Positions 28,660 to 38,349 of a stretch of DNA of 64,000 nt are shown one piece after another (the stretch's first letter is position 1; the number at the start of each line of letters is the position of its first letter). This DNA comes from Janthinobacterium rivuli (GTDB lineage: Bacteria > Pseudomonadota > Gammaproteobacteria > Burkholderiales > Burkholderiaceae_D). Location of the stretch: the NCBI RefSeq assembly GCF_009208735.1, contig NZ_WFLJ01000006.1, positions 1-64,000 on the forward strand. The letters run 5' to 3'. The translations under genes and the position numbers were made by a program. The notes under the pieces are model-generated. The model was not told where the DNA came from, did no database searches, and worked only from the letters and a program-made list of their open reading frames with translations.

Positions 28660-29019
28660 ATGCCGCCCTTCGCTTTCTGGAACAAACGGGAACGGGGACG
28701 GCAGGGGGAAGACGATGCGCTCGCGTATCTGCTGCTGCAAGGCTTGGTGTTGCTGCAACGCAATTACCTGTGCAAGGGAGGCGAGCTGGACCTGATCATG
28801 CGCGATGGCGCATCGGTCGTCTTCGTGGAAGTGCGGCTACGCAGCAGTACTGCCTTCGGCGGCGCCCTGGCCAGCATCACGCCAGCCAAGCAGCGGCGCA
28901 TGGTCGTGGCGGCGCAAACCTGGCTGCTGACACAAAAGACGCTGCCGCCTTGCCGCTTCGACGCGCTGGCCATCGATGGCGGACGCATCAGCTGGCTGAA
29001 GAACATCCTCGATATGTAA
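28660..29019 (+). CDS. yraN: YraN family protein (UPF0102, endonuclease-like fold)
   Basis: A 119-residue member of the UPF0102 family, which has a restriction-endonuclease-like fold but no proven cellular role. The segment GRQGEDDALAYLLLQG, LQRNYLCKGGELDLIM and FVEVRLRSS carries the conserved E-x-D-(x)n-E-x-K/R pattern; the usual final Lys of EVK is Arg here. It follows lpoA by 11 nt in the conserved order. Confidence 0.9.
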   Translation: MPPFAFWNKRERGRQGEDDALAYLLLQGLVLLQRNYLCKGGELDLIMRDGASVVFVEVRLRSSTAFGGALASITPAKQRRMVVAAQTWLLTQKTLPPCRFDALAIDGGRISWLKNILDM

Positions 29020-30352
<1,333 letters not shown>

Positions 30353-30447
30353 GCGTTCTCCCCCATCCGGCATACGGCGCCAGACTGACGATGCGTCTAT
30401 AATGGACGCATCGTCGCGCTTTTCAAGTGACTCATTTCAACTTCGCC

Positions 30448-30969
30448 ATGTCAACTTCGCCCTCCGCAAGCAAGTCCTGGATCAAGCCAGCCCTGATCGC
30501 CATCTTCGTGGCAGGCGTGGCGGCGGCAGGCTATCTGTCGCTGAATGACAAGCAAAGCGCGCCGGACGTGACGTTCCACGGCATCCATGGCGAGAGAATC
30601 ACGTCAAACAGCCTGCGCGGCAAGGTGGTGATGGTCAATTTCTGGGCCACCTCGTGCACGACCTGCGTGGCGGAAATGCCGGACATGGTCGACACCTACA
30701 ACAAGTACAAGGGGCAGGGACTGGAATTCGTGGCCGTGGCCATGAAATACGATCCGGCCAACTACGTGCTGAACTTCGCCGAGACGCGCCAGCTGCCGTT
30801 CAAGGTGGCGCTCGACGTGACGGGCGAAGCGGCCAAGGCCTACGGCGACGTGGCCCTCACGCCCACTACCTTCGTGCTCGACAAACAGGGCAAGATCCTC
30901 AAGCGCTATGTCGGCAAGCCGGAATTCGCCGAACTGCACAAGCTGCTCGAATCTGCCATCGCCGGTTGA
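30448..30969 (+). CDS. TlpA/ResA-type thiol-disulfide protein, membrane-anchored
   Basis: Thioredoxin-fold protein of 173 residues. One N-terminal hydrophobic segment (about 13-32) anchors it in the inner membrane, with the domain in the periplasm. The active site is WATSCTTC (Cys70, Cys73) and the cis-Pro loop is LTPTTFVLD. Likely reduces or oxidises specific exported proteins such as cytochrome c apoproteins. A TATAAT at 30398-30403 lies 45 nt before the ATG. A GTG at 30427 is an alternative start. Confidence 0.87.
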   Translation: MSTSPSASKSWIKPALIAIFVAGVAAAGYLSLNDKQSAPDVTFHGIHGERITSNSLRGKVVMVNFWATSCTTCVAEMPDMVDTYNKYKGQGLEFVAVAMKYDPANYVLNFAETRQLPFKVALDVTGEAAKAYGDVALTPTTFVLDKQGKILKRYVGKPEFAELHKLLESAIAG

Positions 30970-30986
30970 TACCGCACAAAAGCTGG

Positions 30987-31019
30987 TTGCTAAAGGTTGC
31001 CAACTTGTTATAACCTTTA
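30987..31019 (+). promoter_or_regulatory. Promoter of the ECF sigma operon with overlapping inverted repeat
   Basis: TTGCTA (30987-30992) and TATAAC (31009-31014) are 16 nt apart. An 8-bp perfect dyad, TAAAGGTT (30991-30998) and AACCTTTA (31012-31019) with a 13-nt spacer, covers the spacer and the -10. A protein bound to the dyad would block or reshape this promoter. Confidence 0.5.
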
Positions 31020-31054
31020 CAGGCGTGATCCCATTCACCTTGTGAAGGCCAGCC

Positions 31055-31645
31055 GTGTCCCCAGCCGCCCAATCGCTCGACCCGCAACAACTGAAAACCT
31101 GGCTGCTTGCCGCCGGGAACAAGGACGCCACGGCGTTCCGTCAGCTATATAACGCCACTTCATCGAAACTGTTTGGCTTCGCGCTGCGTATATTGCATAA
31201 GCAAGAGCTCGCTGAAGAAGCCTTGCAAGAGGGTTTCGTCGCCATCTGGAACAACGCCGCCGCTTACCAGAGCCATCTGGCCGCGCCGATGACCTGGATG
31301 GCCACCATCGTGCGCAACAAGGCGTTCGATGTGCTGCGGCGCAGCGACGATACCGTGGAAATCGATGCCGAACAGTTTGATAGCGAAGTCATGAATGCAC
31401 TCCGAGACCCCCAGGCCACGCCGATCGAATCACTGCAACTGAGCGGTGACGCCAAGGCGCTGGCGTTTTGCATGTCGGCCCTGGAAGGGCTGCACCGGCA
31501 GGTGGTCGCCCTGGCGTTCTATCATGACCTGTCGCACAGCGAAGTGGCGCAGCAGATGTCGCTGCCGATCGGCACCGTGAAGACCTGGATACGCCGCAGC
31601 CTGGAACGGCTGCGCACGTGCCTGGCGAAACGGGAGGCATCATGA
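31055..31645 (+). CDS. ECF-family RNA polymerase sigma factor
   Basis: A 196-residue alternative sigma factor with region 2 (about 20-95: RQLYNATSSKLFGFALRIL, EALQEGFVAIWNNA, MTWMATIVRNKAFDVLRR) and region 4 (about 130-185: HSEVAQQMSLPIGTVKTWIRRS). GTG start at 31055, preceded by GAAGG. The next gene overlaps its stop (ATGA) and encodes the anti-sigma factor. The group resembles SigK-type ECF factors paired with RskA-like anti-sigmas. Target genes cannot be read here. Confidence 0.93.
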   Translation: MSPAAQSLDPQQLKTWLLAAGNKDATAFRQLYNATSSKLFGFALRILHKQELAEEALQEGFVAIWNNAAAYQSHLAAPMTWMATIVRNKAFDVLRRSDDTVEIDAEQFDSEVMNALRDPQATPIESLQLSGDAKALAFCMSALEGLHRQVVALAFYHDLSHSEVAQQMSLPIGTVKTWIRRSLERLRTCLAKREAS

Positions 31646-32337
31646 ATATCCGCGGCAATGACGTGCTGCGCCAGAAACTGGCGTCCGAATATGTGCTGGG
31701 CACCCTGAAAGGGGGCGCGCGACGGCGTTTCGAGGGTTGGCTGCACAGCGATGCCGACTTGCGCAATATCACGGCCGAATGGCGACAGCGCCTGGAACCG
31801 ATGGCCGAATTCGCCACGCCCGTGACGCCGCCCAAGCGCGTGTGGCAACAGATCGAGCAGCGCCTGCATCTGGCGCCGCAGGGAGGCTGGTCCTGGTTGC
31901 GCGATTCGCTGTCGTTCTGGCGTGGCCTGGGCATGGCTTCGAGCGCCATCGCCGCCTTGCTGGTGATCGTCGTGGCCACGCGCGTGATGGACGCGCCGCA
32001 GATCAGCTATGTCGCCAGCCTGACGGACGAGAAAGCGCAAACGGCCCTGCTGCTGACGGCCGACAGCCGCCACGGCGCCCTCGAAGTGCGCATGGTGGGC
32101 AACGCGCCCGTGCCAAGCGATAAGGACCTGGAACTGTGGGCCGTGCCGAAGAGCGGCAACCCGCGCTCCTTAGGCTTGCTGGCAGACAAAGGCAATGTGA
32201 AACTGGCGTTGTCGCAGCGCGCCATCGGCAGCGACGTGGCCCTGCTGGCCGTCACGTTGGAACCGAAAGGCGGTTCGCCGAATCCGAATGGACCGACGGG
32301 ACCGGTTTTGTATAAAGGTAACTGGGTCAGGCTATAA
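31642..32337 (+). CDS. RskA-type anti-sigma factor
   Basis: A 231-residue inner-membrane protein. The N-terminal cytoplasmic part has the LASEYVLGTL anti-sigma motif; one membrane helix lies at about 95-115 (MASSAIAALLVIVVAT); the periplasmic C-terminal domain is of the RskA type (GALEVRMVG, ELWAVPKSGNPRSLGLL). It starts inside the sigma stop codon and has GGGAGG before the ATG. It should hold the sigma factor at the membrane until a periplasmic signal. Confidence 0.9.
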   Translation: MNIRGNDVLRQKLASEYVLGTLKGGARRRFEGWLHSDADLRNITAEWRQRLEPMAEFATPVTPPKRVWQQIEQRLHLAPQGGWSWLRDSLSFWRGLGMASSAIAALLVIVVATRVMDAPQISYVASLTDEKAQTALLLTADSRHGALEVRMVGNAPVPSDKDLELWAVPKSGNPRSLGLLADKGNVKLALSQRAIGSDVALLAVTLEPKGGSPNPNGPTGPVLYKGNWVRL

Positions 32338-32343
32338 GGAAAT

Positions 32344-32375
32344 GTCGGGTTACGCAGCGCTGCTGCTAATCCGAC
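32344..32375. repeat. REP-type palindromic repeat
   Basis: GTCGGGTTA...GCAGC and GCTGC.TAATCCGAC form an imperfect hairpin followed by CTACC. This resembles the dispersed GTCGG-ATTA palindromes often seen between proteobacterial genes. It lies in the 46-nt gap between the convergent anti-sigma and thioesterase genes and may also act as a shared transcription stop. Confidence 0.65.
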
Positions 32376-32383
32376 CTACCGGC

Positions 32384-32806
32384 CTATTTCGGATACAGAA
32401 TCATTTGCGTGCAGCGGAACAGGGCAATCGTCTTGCCCGTTTCCTTGCTTTTCACCACGGCATCCCACACTTGCGTGTTGCGGCCCTTGTGTTCCACCTT
32501 GGCCGTGCACGTGAGCGTGCCTTCGCGGGCCGTGCCCAGGTGGTTCGATTTCAGCTCGATGGTGGTGAAGTTCGTCGCGCCTGCGGGCAAGTTGACGATG
32601 CAGCCGTAGCCGGAAGCCGTGTCGGCCAGGGTCACCACGCTGCCCGCATGCAGATAGCCGTTCGGCGCCAGCAGGTGCGGCAGCACGGGCAATTCCGCCG
32701 TCAGCTGGCCGTCGCCCACTTCTGTGATGACGATGCCCAGGTGGCCGGGCAGGCGGCCTGTGCCGCGTTCATTCAACATTGCTACGGTGATCTCTGGATG
32801 GCTCAT
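32384..32806 (-). CDS. PaaI-family hotdog thioesterase
   Basis: A 140-residue acyl-CoA thioesterase-like protein. The hotdog core carries HAGSVVTLADTASGYG, which includes the catalytic-region Asp/Thr pattern of the 4HBT/PaaI group, and TTIELKSNHLGTAREG. Substrate unknown; the PaaI group hydrolyses aryl- or acyl-CoA esters. It stands alone between the sigma operon and the PepSY gene. Confidence 0.88.
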   Translation of the reverse strand: MSHPEITVAMLNERGTGRLPGHLGIVITEVGDGQLTAELPVLPHLLAPNGYLHAGSVVTLADTASGYGCIVNLPAGATNFTTIELKSNHLGTAREGTLTCTAKVEHKGRNTQVWDAVVKSKETGKTIALFRCTQMILYPK

Positions 32807-32890
32807 GCTGGTCCTTGTGCGGGTGAATCCGGGATACGCCGGAAAATACTATGATGATAGCAACTTTCCCCGCAGCGGTTTGGCGACCGC

Positions 32891-34048
32891 CTATTTCCGG
32901 CCGCGCCGCCGTTTCCACCACACCAAACTGCCCGTCAGCAGGAACAGCAAGGGCATCAGGCCGAAGGCCGTGATGACAGCACGCCCGGCCACGCCGAAGG
33001 CCTGGCCCGAATGCAGGGGGAATTGCCAGCCCAGGAAACGCTCGCCATATGGCGCCGTCAGCGGGTCGCGTATGCGCAGAGGCAAGCCGCTGCGCGCGTC
33101 CAGAGTGATGCGCGTGGCGCCATCGCCGTGGGCGATCTCACCGGGCTGGCGCACGCGCACGTCATACGGCTGGTCCTTTTTGGACGGCAGCACGATGCGC
33201 GACACGCGCGCCTGCGGATACAGCCGTTGCGCGGCGGCCATGGCCTGGCCCGCATCGAGCAGGGCGCCGTCCTGCGCCACATTTTTCAATTTTGCCGTGT
33301 CCGGCACCGTCGCCACCAGCTCCACCAGCGGCACGATCAATTGCGGCAAATTGAAATAGATGCCGGAAAAGGCGATCACGGCCAGCACGGGCGCGGCAAA
33401 GAAGCCGGCCGCCTTGTGCAACGTGTAATTAAAACGGGGCCAGGAACCGCCATGCGACACCGTCAGGGCGCGCTTGAGCGCCGTCCACTGCAGGCGCGGC
33501 CACCACAAATAGATGCCGGTAAGCGCCATCAGTAGCAGCATCACGCCCGAGATACCCGTAATGGTCTTGCCTACTTCGCCGGACAATACATAGCGGTGCA
33601 AATGAAACATGCCCGACATCAGCAGCGGGCGCGAGAGGCCGAAGCGGCCCCAGTCGCGCTCGCCTTTGACTTGCAAGGTGTAGGGGTCGACCATCACCTG
33701 GCGCACGATGGCCTGGCTGAAGGCAGAAGGCTTGCCAGCCTGACGGTATGACGCCACGTACACGTCGCGCGCGTCGGCGGGCGGATTGAGCTGGCTCGGC
33801 TTGCCGTAGGCCGGGTCGGCCGCGAGTGCGTCCACCACCGCTTGCAGCGTGCGCGGCGTCACCTGGAACACCTGGCCGGGCGCGGGCGTGCTCGCCTGCA
33901 ACAAATGAGGATTCAGATACGCATCGATCTCCGGCATCCAGGCGATGGCGGAACCCGTCAAGCCCAGCAGGACGAACAGGGCGCCGAACCACAGGCCCGC
34001 ATACAGGTGCAGCTTGGCTAACAACCATTTGATCGGGCGTTGCGACAT
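32891..34048 (-). CDS. PepSY-associated membrane protein
   Basis: A 385-residue inner-membrane protein of the PepSY_TM family, with four or so hydrophobic segments: LHLYAGLWFGALFVLLGLTGS near the N-terminus, ITGISGVMLLLMALTGIYLWW, AAGFFAAPVLAVIAFSGIYF and VITAFGLMPLLFLLTGSLVWW. Members often accompany TonB-dependent siderophore receptors and act in ferric-siderophore reduction. A TonB receptor gene lies 2 kb away on the other strand; a link is possible but not shown. Confidence 0.85.
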   Translation of the reverse strand: MSQRPIKWLLAKLHLYAGLWFGALFVLLGLTGSAIAWMPEIDAYLNPHLLQASTPAPGQVFQVTPRTLQAVVDALAADPAYGKPSQLNPPADARDVYVASYRQAGKPSAFSQAIVRQVMVDPYTLQVKGERDWGRFGLSRPLLMSGMFHLHRYVLSGEVGKTITGISGVMLLLMALTGIYLWWPRLQWTALKRALTVSHGGSWPRFNYTLHKAAGFFAAPVLAVIAFSGIYFNLPQLIVPLVELVATVPDTAKLKNVAQDGALLDAGQAMAAAQRLYPQARVSRIVLPSKKDQPYDVRVRQPGEIAHGDGATRITLDARSGLPLRIRDPLTAPYGERFLGWQFPLHSGQAFGVAGRAVITAFGLMPLLFLLTGSLVWWKRRRGRK

Positions 34049-34222
34049 GGAGGCGACTCGGGGAAATTTGGGCTGCGGAACGATAGCATGAAAGCCCGGC
34101 AGTGAAAATCACGTGCGGCAAGAAAGGGAAGAACCATACAACACGCTCGCCAGAACATGGGAAGTGGACGGAAACGAGCGTTTCGGCACCATCAGCGAGC
34201 GCATCGGCATCGCGGAGGAATA

Positions 34223-34250
34223 TTGCAAGGCATACACTTTCCCCTATACT
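34223..34250 (+). promoter_or_regulatory. Promoter of the PEBP-AraC gene pair
   Basis: TTGCAA (34223-34228) and TATACT (34245-34250) with a 16-nt spacer stand 18 nt before the ATG at 34268. The 219-nt gap 34049-34267 also contains a short frame (34113-34253) discussed under findings. Confidence 0.5.
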
Positions 34251-34267
34251 TGATCGAAAGGACAACC

Positions 34268-34813
34268 ATGACCACTGCCCGCCTCTTCGCCGCCACCTTG
34301 GGCCTCGCTCTGCACCTGGGCGCCCACGCGGCCGAATTCACGGTATCGAGCATCGACATCGCCCCTGGCCAGCCCCTGGCACCCGCGCAAGTGTTCCAGG
34401 GCTTCGGCTGCACGGGCGGCAACCTGGCGCCGCAGCTGTCGTGGCACGGCGCGCCGGCCGGCACCAAAAGCTACGCCGTCACCCTGTACGACCCGGACGC
34501 GCCCACGGGCAGCGGCTGGTGGCACTGGAGCGTGTTCAATCTGCCCGCCGGCACCACTTCCTTGCCGGGCGGCGCCACGGCCGGCACCCTGCCAGCGGGC
34601 GCCATGCAAGGACGCAACGACTTTGGCGACAGCGCCTACGGCGGTGCCTGCCCGCCGCCCGGCGACAAGGCGCACCGCTATCAGATCACGGTCTGGGCCT
34701 TGGGCGTGGACAAGCTGCCCCTGGATCAACAGGCCAGCGGCGCCATGCTCGGCTACATGCTCAACGCCAACGCGCTGGGCAAGGCACAGCTGACGGGACT
34801 GTATGGCAGATGA
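34268..34813 (+). CDS. YbhB/YbcL-type phosphatidylethanolamine-binding protein, exported
   Basis: A 181-residue PEBP (Raf-kinase-inhibitor-like) protein with a signal peptide cut near residue 21 (AHA). Conserved PEBP segments are PQLSWHGAP, AVTLYDPDAPTGSGWWHWSVFNLP, GRNDFGDSAYGGACPPPGDKAHRY. Bacterial members bind small ligands; their function is unclear. AAAGGA precedes the ATG; the long open frame upstream is not coding. It overlaps the AraC gene by 11 nt. Confidence 0.9.
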   Translation: MTTARLFAATLGLALHLGAHAAEFTVSSIDIAPGQPLAPAQVFQGFGCTGGNLAPQLSWHGAPAGTKSYAVTLYDPDAPTGSGWWHWSVFNLPAGTTSLPGGATAGTLPAGAMQGRNDFGDSAYGGACPPPGDKAHRYQITVWALGVDKLPLDQQASGAMLGYMLNANALGKAQLTGLYGR

Positions 34814-35624
34814 GATGGAAGCGGTGGCCCTGAGCGAACTGCGCATCGCCCACGGCACCATCGAGGCGCGCCGCGCGCAAACCCTGCGCCGCGTACCCGT
34901 CTTCCAGAGCGCCCTGTGCCGCGTGCGGCAGGGAGTAAAACTGCTGGAATGGGGCGCTCGGCAGGCGCGCGCCGGCACGCACGACGTGGTGCTGATGCCG
35001 GCGGGCCAGGAATTGGGCGTGGCGAATCTGCCCGGCGCGCAAGGCTACCGGGCCGAAGTGCTGAGCTTTACGCCGGCCCTGATCGCCCGCTTCCGCGCGC
35101 GCCATGGCGGCCTCGTCGATGGCCAGCTGCGCCAGGCTGCCACGGCCAGCCTGTGCGTGCCGCTCGATGACCACGCGGCGCGGGCCTGGGACCAGCTGAT
35201 GGCCAGCCTGGCTGCCGGTAGCCCGCCCGCGCTGCTGGCGCACCAGGCCGAAGGCTTGCTGCTGGCCCTGGCATTGGGGGGGCACTGCGGCCCCTTGCTG
35301 CTGGACCGCCGCGATCCGCTGGCCGCGCGCGTGCAGCAAGTGCTGCTGCTGGACCCGGCCGCCGACTGGAGCGTGGCCAAGGTCGCCAGCCAGCTGCACC
35401 TGGGCGCGTCCACGCTGCGCCGCCAGTTGGCCCTGGAACAGCGGCATTTCCGTGCCATCCTGGAAGACGTGCGCCTGGGCCTGGCCTTGCAGGAATTGCA
35501 ATCTGGCATTTTACCCATCGGCGACATCGCGGCCGCCTGCGGCTATGCCTCGCCCTCGCGCTTCGCGGCCCGTTTTCGTCAGCATTACGGCCTGTCGCCG
35601 CGCGACTTGCGCGCCACCCTGTAA
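34803..35624 (+). CDS. AraC-family transcriptional regulator
   Basis: A 273-residue regulator with a ligand/dimer domain (about 15-165) and a C-terminal AraC double helix-turn-helix (about 170-270: VAKVASQLHLGASTLRRQL and IGDIAAACGYASPSRFAARFRQHYG). It overlaps the PEBP gene, so the two are coupled and it may regulate that gene. A second ATG four codons in (34815) could also serve as the start. Confidence 0.9.
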   Translation: MADEMEAVALSELRIAHGTIEARRAQTLRRVPVFQSALCRVRQGVKLLEWGARQARAGTHDVVLMPAGQELGVANLPGAQGYRAEVLSFTPALIARFRARHGGLVDGQLRQAATASLCVPLDDHAARAWDQLMASLAAGSPPALLAHQAEGLLLALALGGHCGPLLLDRRDPLAARVQQVLLLDPAADWSVAKVASQLHLGASTLRRQLALEQRHFRAILEDVRLGLALQELQSGILPIGDIAAACGYASPSRFAARFRQHYGLSPRDLRATL

Positions 35625-35691
35625 GCTCACTTCGGCGCAAATGACGCAACAAGCGCTGACAGCGGGGCGATTTTCTTGCTACTATGCGCCC

Positions 35692-36036
35692 ATGTCTTCC
35701 CGCCAGCCCACCCGCAAGCTTGCTCATCACGGTGCCGCCGCCCTCGCGCGCACGCCGTGGCGGCTGTGCGTGGCGCTGTTCAGTGCGCTGGCCCTCGTGT
35801 TGCTGCTGTCGACGGCCGCCTCGCACCTGCACAAGACCAGCCTCGACGCGGAAGAGTGCGCGCTGTGCGCCACCGTCATCGACAAGGTGGCCGATATCGC
35901 CGTGCCGCCGGCCATCACTGAGCCGCCCGCCCAGTTATTGCCGTACCGCTTGCTGGCCATCGCGCCCGCCACCGTGGCGCCCGTCGCCACCCGCATCCTG
36001 CCGCCCGTGCGCGGCCCGCCTGCCGCCTCGTTGTAG
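35692..36036 (+). CDS. DUF2946-like small exported protein
   Basis: A 114-residue protein with an N-terminal hydrophobic segment (about 24-43: LCVALFSALALVLLLSTAAS), then SHLH and a CALC motif (about residues 56-59), and a proline-rich C-terminus. This small His/Cys pattern fits DUF2946-type proteins, which often precede TonB-dependent receptor genes and have been linked to copper; the link here is inference. The receptor gene follows after 91 nt on the same strand. Confidence 0.7.
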   Translation: MSSRQPTRKLAHHGAAALARTPWRLCVALFSALALVLLLSTAASHLHKTSLDAEECALCATVIDKVADIAVPPAITEPPAQLLPYRLLAIAPATVAPVATRILPPVRGPPAASL

Positions 36037-36127
36037 TTCCCACGCTGTTTTCCCTTTTTCAGGCTGCCCCTTGCCGCGCTTTCATGCGCGCCGGGCCGCC
36101 TGGCGTTGACTATTTTCGAGGTTTATC

Positions 36128-38281
36128 ATGCAACACACTCCACGCCTGAGCGCGCTGTCGCTCGCCCTTGCCAGCCTGTTTACCGCTTCCGCGCATGCCG
36201 CCGAAGCCACCGCTGTGACGGATGCCGCGCCACAAGAAATGCAAAAAGTGGAAGTCACGTCCGCCCACCTGAAAAGCGCGCGCATCGAGCTGTCGCCGAA
36301 AGTCGGCACCACCATCTACAGCATCGACAGCCACATGGTCGACATGCTGGGCCAGGGCGACAACACGCCCTTCAATGAAGTGCTGCTGCGCCTGCCGGGC
36401 GTGTCGCAGGATTCGAAGGGCTCGGGCGCCCTGCACGTGCGCGACGATCATGCCAACGTGCAATACCGCATCAATGGCGTGCAGCTGCCGGAAAGCATCA
36501 GCGGCTTCGGCCAGTCGATCGACACGCGCCTGATCGACAAGACGGATTTCATGACGGGCGCCTTGCCGGCCCAGTTCGGCCTGCGCACGGCCGGCATCGT
36601 CGACATCGAAACGAAGGAGGGCGGCTTGACGCCGGGCGGGCGCATCGGCGTCATGGTCGGCAGCCACGACCATGTGGAGCCCAGTGCCGAATTTTTCGGC
36701 AGCGTCGGCAAGTTCAATTACTACCTGTCCGGCAGCTACCTGGGCAACTCGCTGGGCGTGGAAAACCCGCAGGATACGCGCAGCGCCCTGCACGACAAGA
36801 CGCGCCAGAACAAATCGTTCGGCAGCCTGTCGTATTTCCTCGATGACAACACGCGCCTGGGCGCCATGTTCGGCACCTATAACGGCCGCTTCCAGATTCC
36901 GAACAATCCGGACCAGGCGCCCGCCTTCTCGCTGGCCGGCCACAGCGATGCCCAGGCGGGCACGTCCACCTTGCCGTCGTCGCAGCTGAATGAAAACCAG
37001 CGCGAGGTGAACCGCTTCCTCGTGTTGTCGCTGCAAAAGAGCCTGGGCGACCTCAATTACCAGGTCTCCGCCTTCCACCAGTATTCGGAGCTGCACTTCA
37101 CGCCGGACTCCATCGGCGACCTGATCTACAACGGCGTGGCCTCGGACTCGCGCCGCGCGAACAGCGCTTCCGGCGCCCAATTCGACATCAGCTACAAGCT
37201 GCACCCGGACCACACCGTGCGCGCCGGCCTGGCCTACACGCGGCAAAAGACGACGAGCGACAACACGGTGGCCGTCTTCCCCGCGCTGGACGGCGCGCAA
37301 ACCGCCGCCACGCCGGTCAGCATCCTGGACAACAGCGGCAAGACGGGCACCCTGGCCAGTGTCTACCTGCAGGATGAATGGCACATCAGTAAACCCCTGA
37401 CCCTGAACTATGGCGCGCGCTTCGACAAGGTCTCGGCCTACACGAGCGAGCAGCAATGGAGCCCGCGCGTCAACCTGGCGTACCAGCTGGCGCCAGGCAC
37501 GGCCCTGCACGCGGGCTATTCACGCTACTTCACGCCGCCGCCGCAGGAACTCGCGGCGCAGGGCAGCATCGACCTGTACGCGAACACGACGAACGCGCCG
37601 GAAATCGGCCGCTCCGACAACGTCAAGGCCGAGCGCACGCATTACTACGACGTGGGCATCAGCCACCAGGTGAGTCCGAAGCTGACCGTGACAGCGGACG
37701 TGTACTATAAAAAAATCAACAATCTGCTCGACGAAGGCCAGTTCGGCCAGGCATTGATTTTGACGCCGTTCAACTATGCGGACGGCTACGCCAAGGGCCT
37801 GGAGTTGTCCGCCATCTACAGCGAGAAAAACTGGGGCCTGTTCCTCAACGCCAGCACGCAAAAGGCGCAGGGCCGCAACATCAACTCGGGGCAAGCCCTG
37901 TTTGGCGCCGATGAGTTGAACACCATCCGCTCCCACTATGTCTACCTCGATCATGACCAGAAATACACGCTGTCCGGTGGCGGTCATTATCATTTCGGCG
38001 ATTCGCAAGTGAGCGCTGACTTCCTCTACGGCAGCGGCCTGCGCATGACGCCGGACGGCGGCGCACCGAATTCCGGCCATTTGCCCAGCTACTTCACCGT
38101 CAACACGGCGCTCACGCACACGTGGAAGAACACGCCCGTGGGCAAGGTGGAAGGACGCTTGGCCCTGATCAACCTGTTCGACAAGTCCTACCTGCTGCGC
38201 GACGGTTCCGGCGTCGGTGTGGGGGCGCCGCAGTATGGCGCCCGCCGCAGCTTCTACGCAGGCCTGTCCACAAGCTTCTAA
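36128..38281 (+). CDS. TonB-dependent outer-membrane receptor
   Basis: A 717-residue receptor with a signal peptide (cut near residue 24, AHA), a plug domain (about 50-165: FNEVLLRLPGVSQDSKGSGALHVRD, RINGVQLP) and a 22-strand barrel ending in the terminal aromatic F (GLSTSF) needed for BAM assembly. Substrate unknown. The preceding DUF2946-like gene suggests a metal or metal chelate. No Fur box was recognised upstream. A 12-bp perfect hairpin stands after the stop. Confidence 0.92.
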   Translation: MQHTPRLSALSLALASLFTASAHAAEATAVTDAAPQEMQKVEVTSAHLKSARIELSPKVGTTIYSIDSHMVDMLGQGDNTPFNEVLLRLPGVSQDSKGSGALHVRDDHANVQYRINGVQLPESISGFGQSIDTRLIDKTDFMTGALPAQFGLRTAGIVDIETKEGGLTPGGRIGVMVGSHDHVEPSAEFFGSVGKFNYYLSGSYLGNSLGVENPQDTRSALHDKTRQNKSFGSLSYFLDDNTRLGAMFGTYNGRFQIPNNPDQAPAFSLAGHSDAQAGTSTLPSSQLNENQREVNRFLVLSLQKSLGDLNYQVSAFHQYSELHFTPDSIGDLIYNGVASDSRRANSASGAQFDISYKLHPDHTVRAGLAYTRQKTTSDNTVAVFPALDGAQTAATPVSILDNSGKTGTLASVYLQDEWHISKPLTLNYGARFDKVSAYTSEQQWSPRVNLAYQLAPGTALHAGYSRYFTPPPQELAAQGSIDLYANTTNAPEIGRSDNVKAERTHYYDVGISHQVSPKLTVTADVYYKKINNLLDEGQFGQALILTPFNYADGYAKGLELSAIYSEKNWGLFLNASTQKAQGRNINSGQALFGADELNTIRSHYVYLDHDQKYTLSGGGHYHFGDSQVSADFLYGSGLRMTPDGGAPNSGHLPSYFTVNTALTHTWKNTPVGKVEGRLALINLFDKSYLLRDGSGVGVGAPQYGARRSFYAGLSTSF

Positions 38282-38295
38282 AAGTTACGCGCGAA

Positions 38296-38327
38296 GACAG
38301 CGGCAGGGTGCAACGCCTGCCGCTGTC
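38296..38327. terminator. 12-bp hairpin between the receptor and ung
   Basis: GACAGCGGCAGG (38296-38307) pairs perfectly with CCTGCCGCTGTC (38316-38327), loop 8 nt. It lies between two convergent genes. There is no T-run on either strand, so it may protect 3' ends or act with Rho. Confidence 0.65.
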
Positions 38328-38349
38328 GGTTGCCGTACCGTGTCATGCC

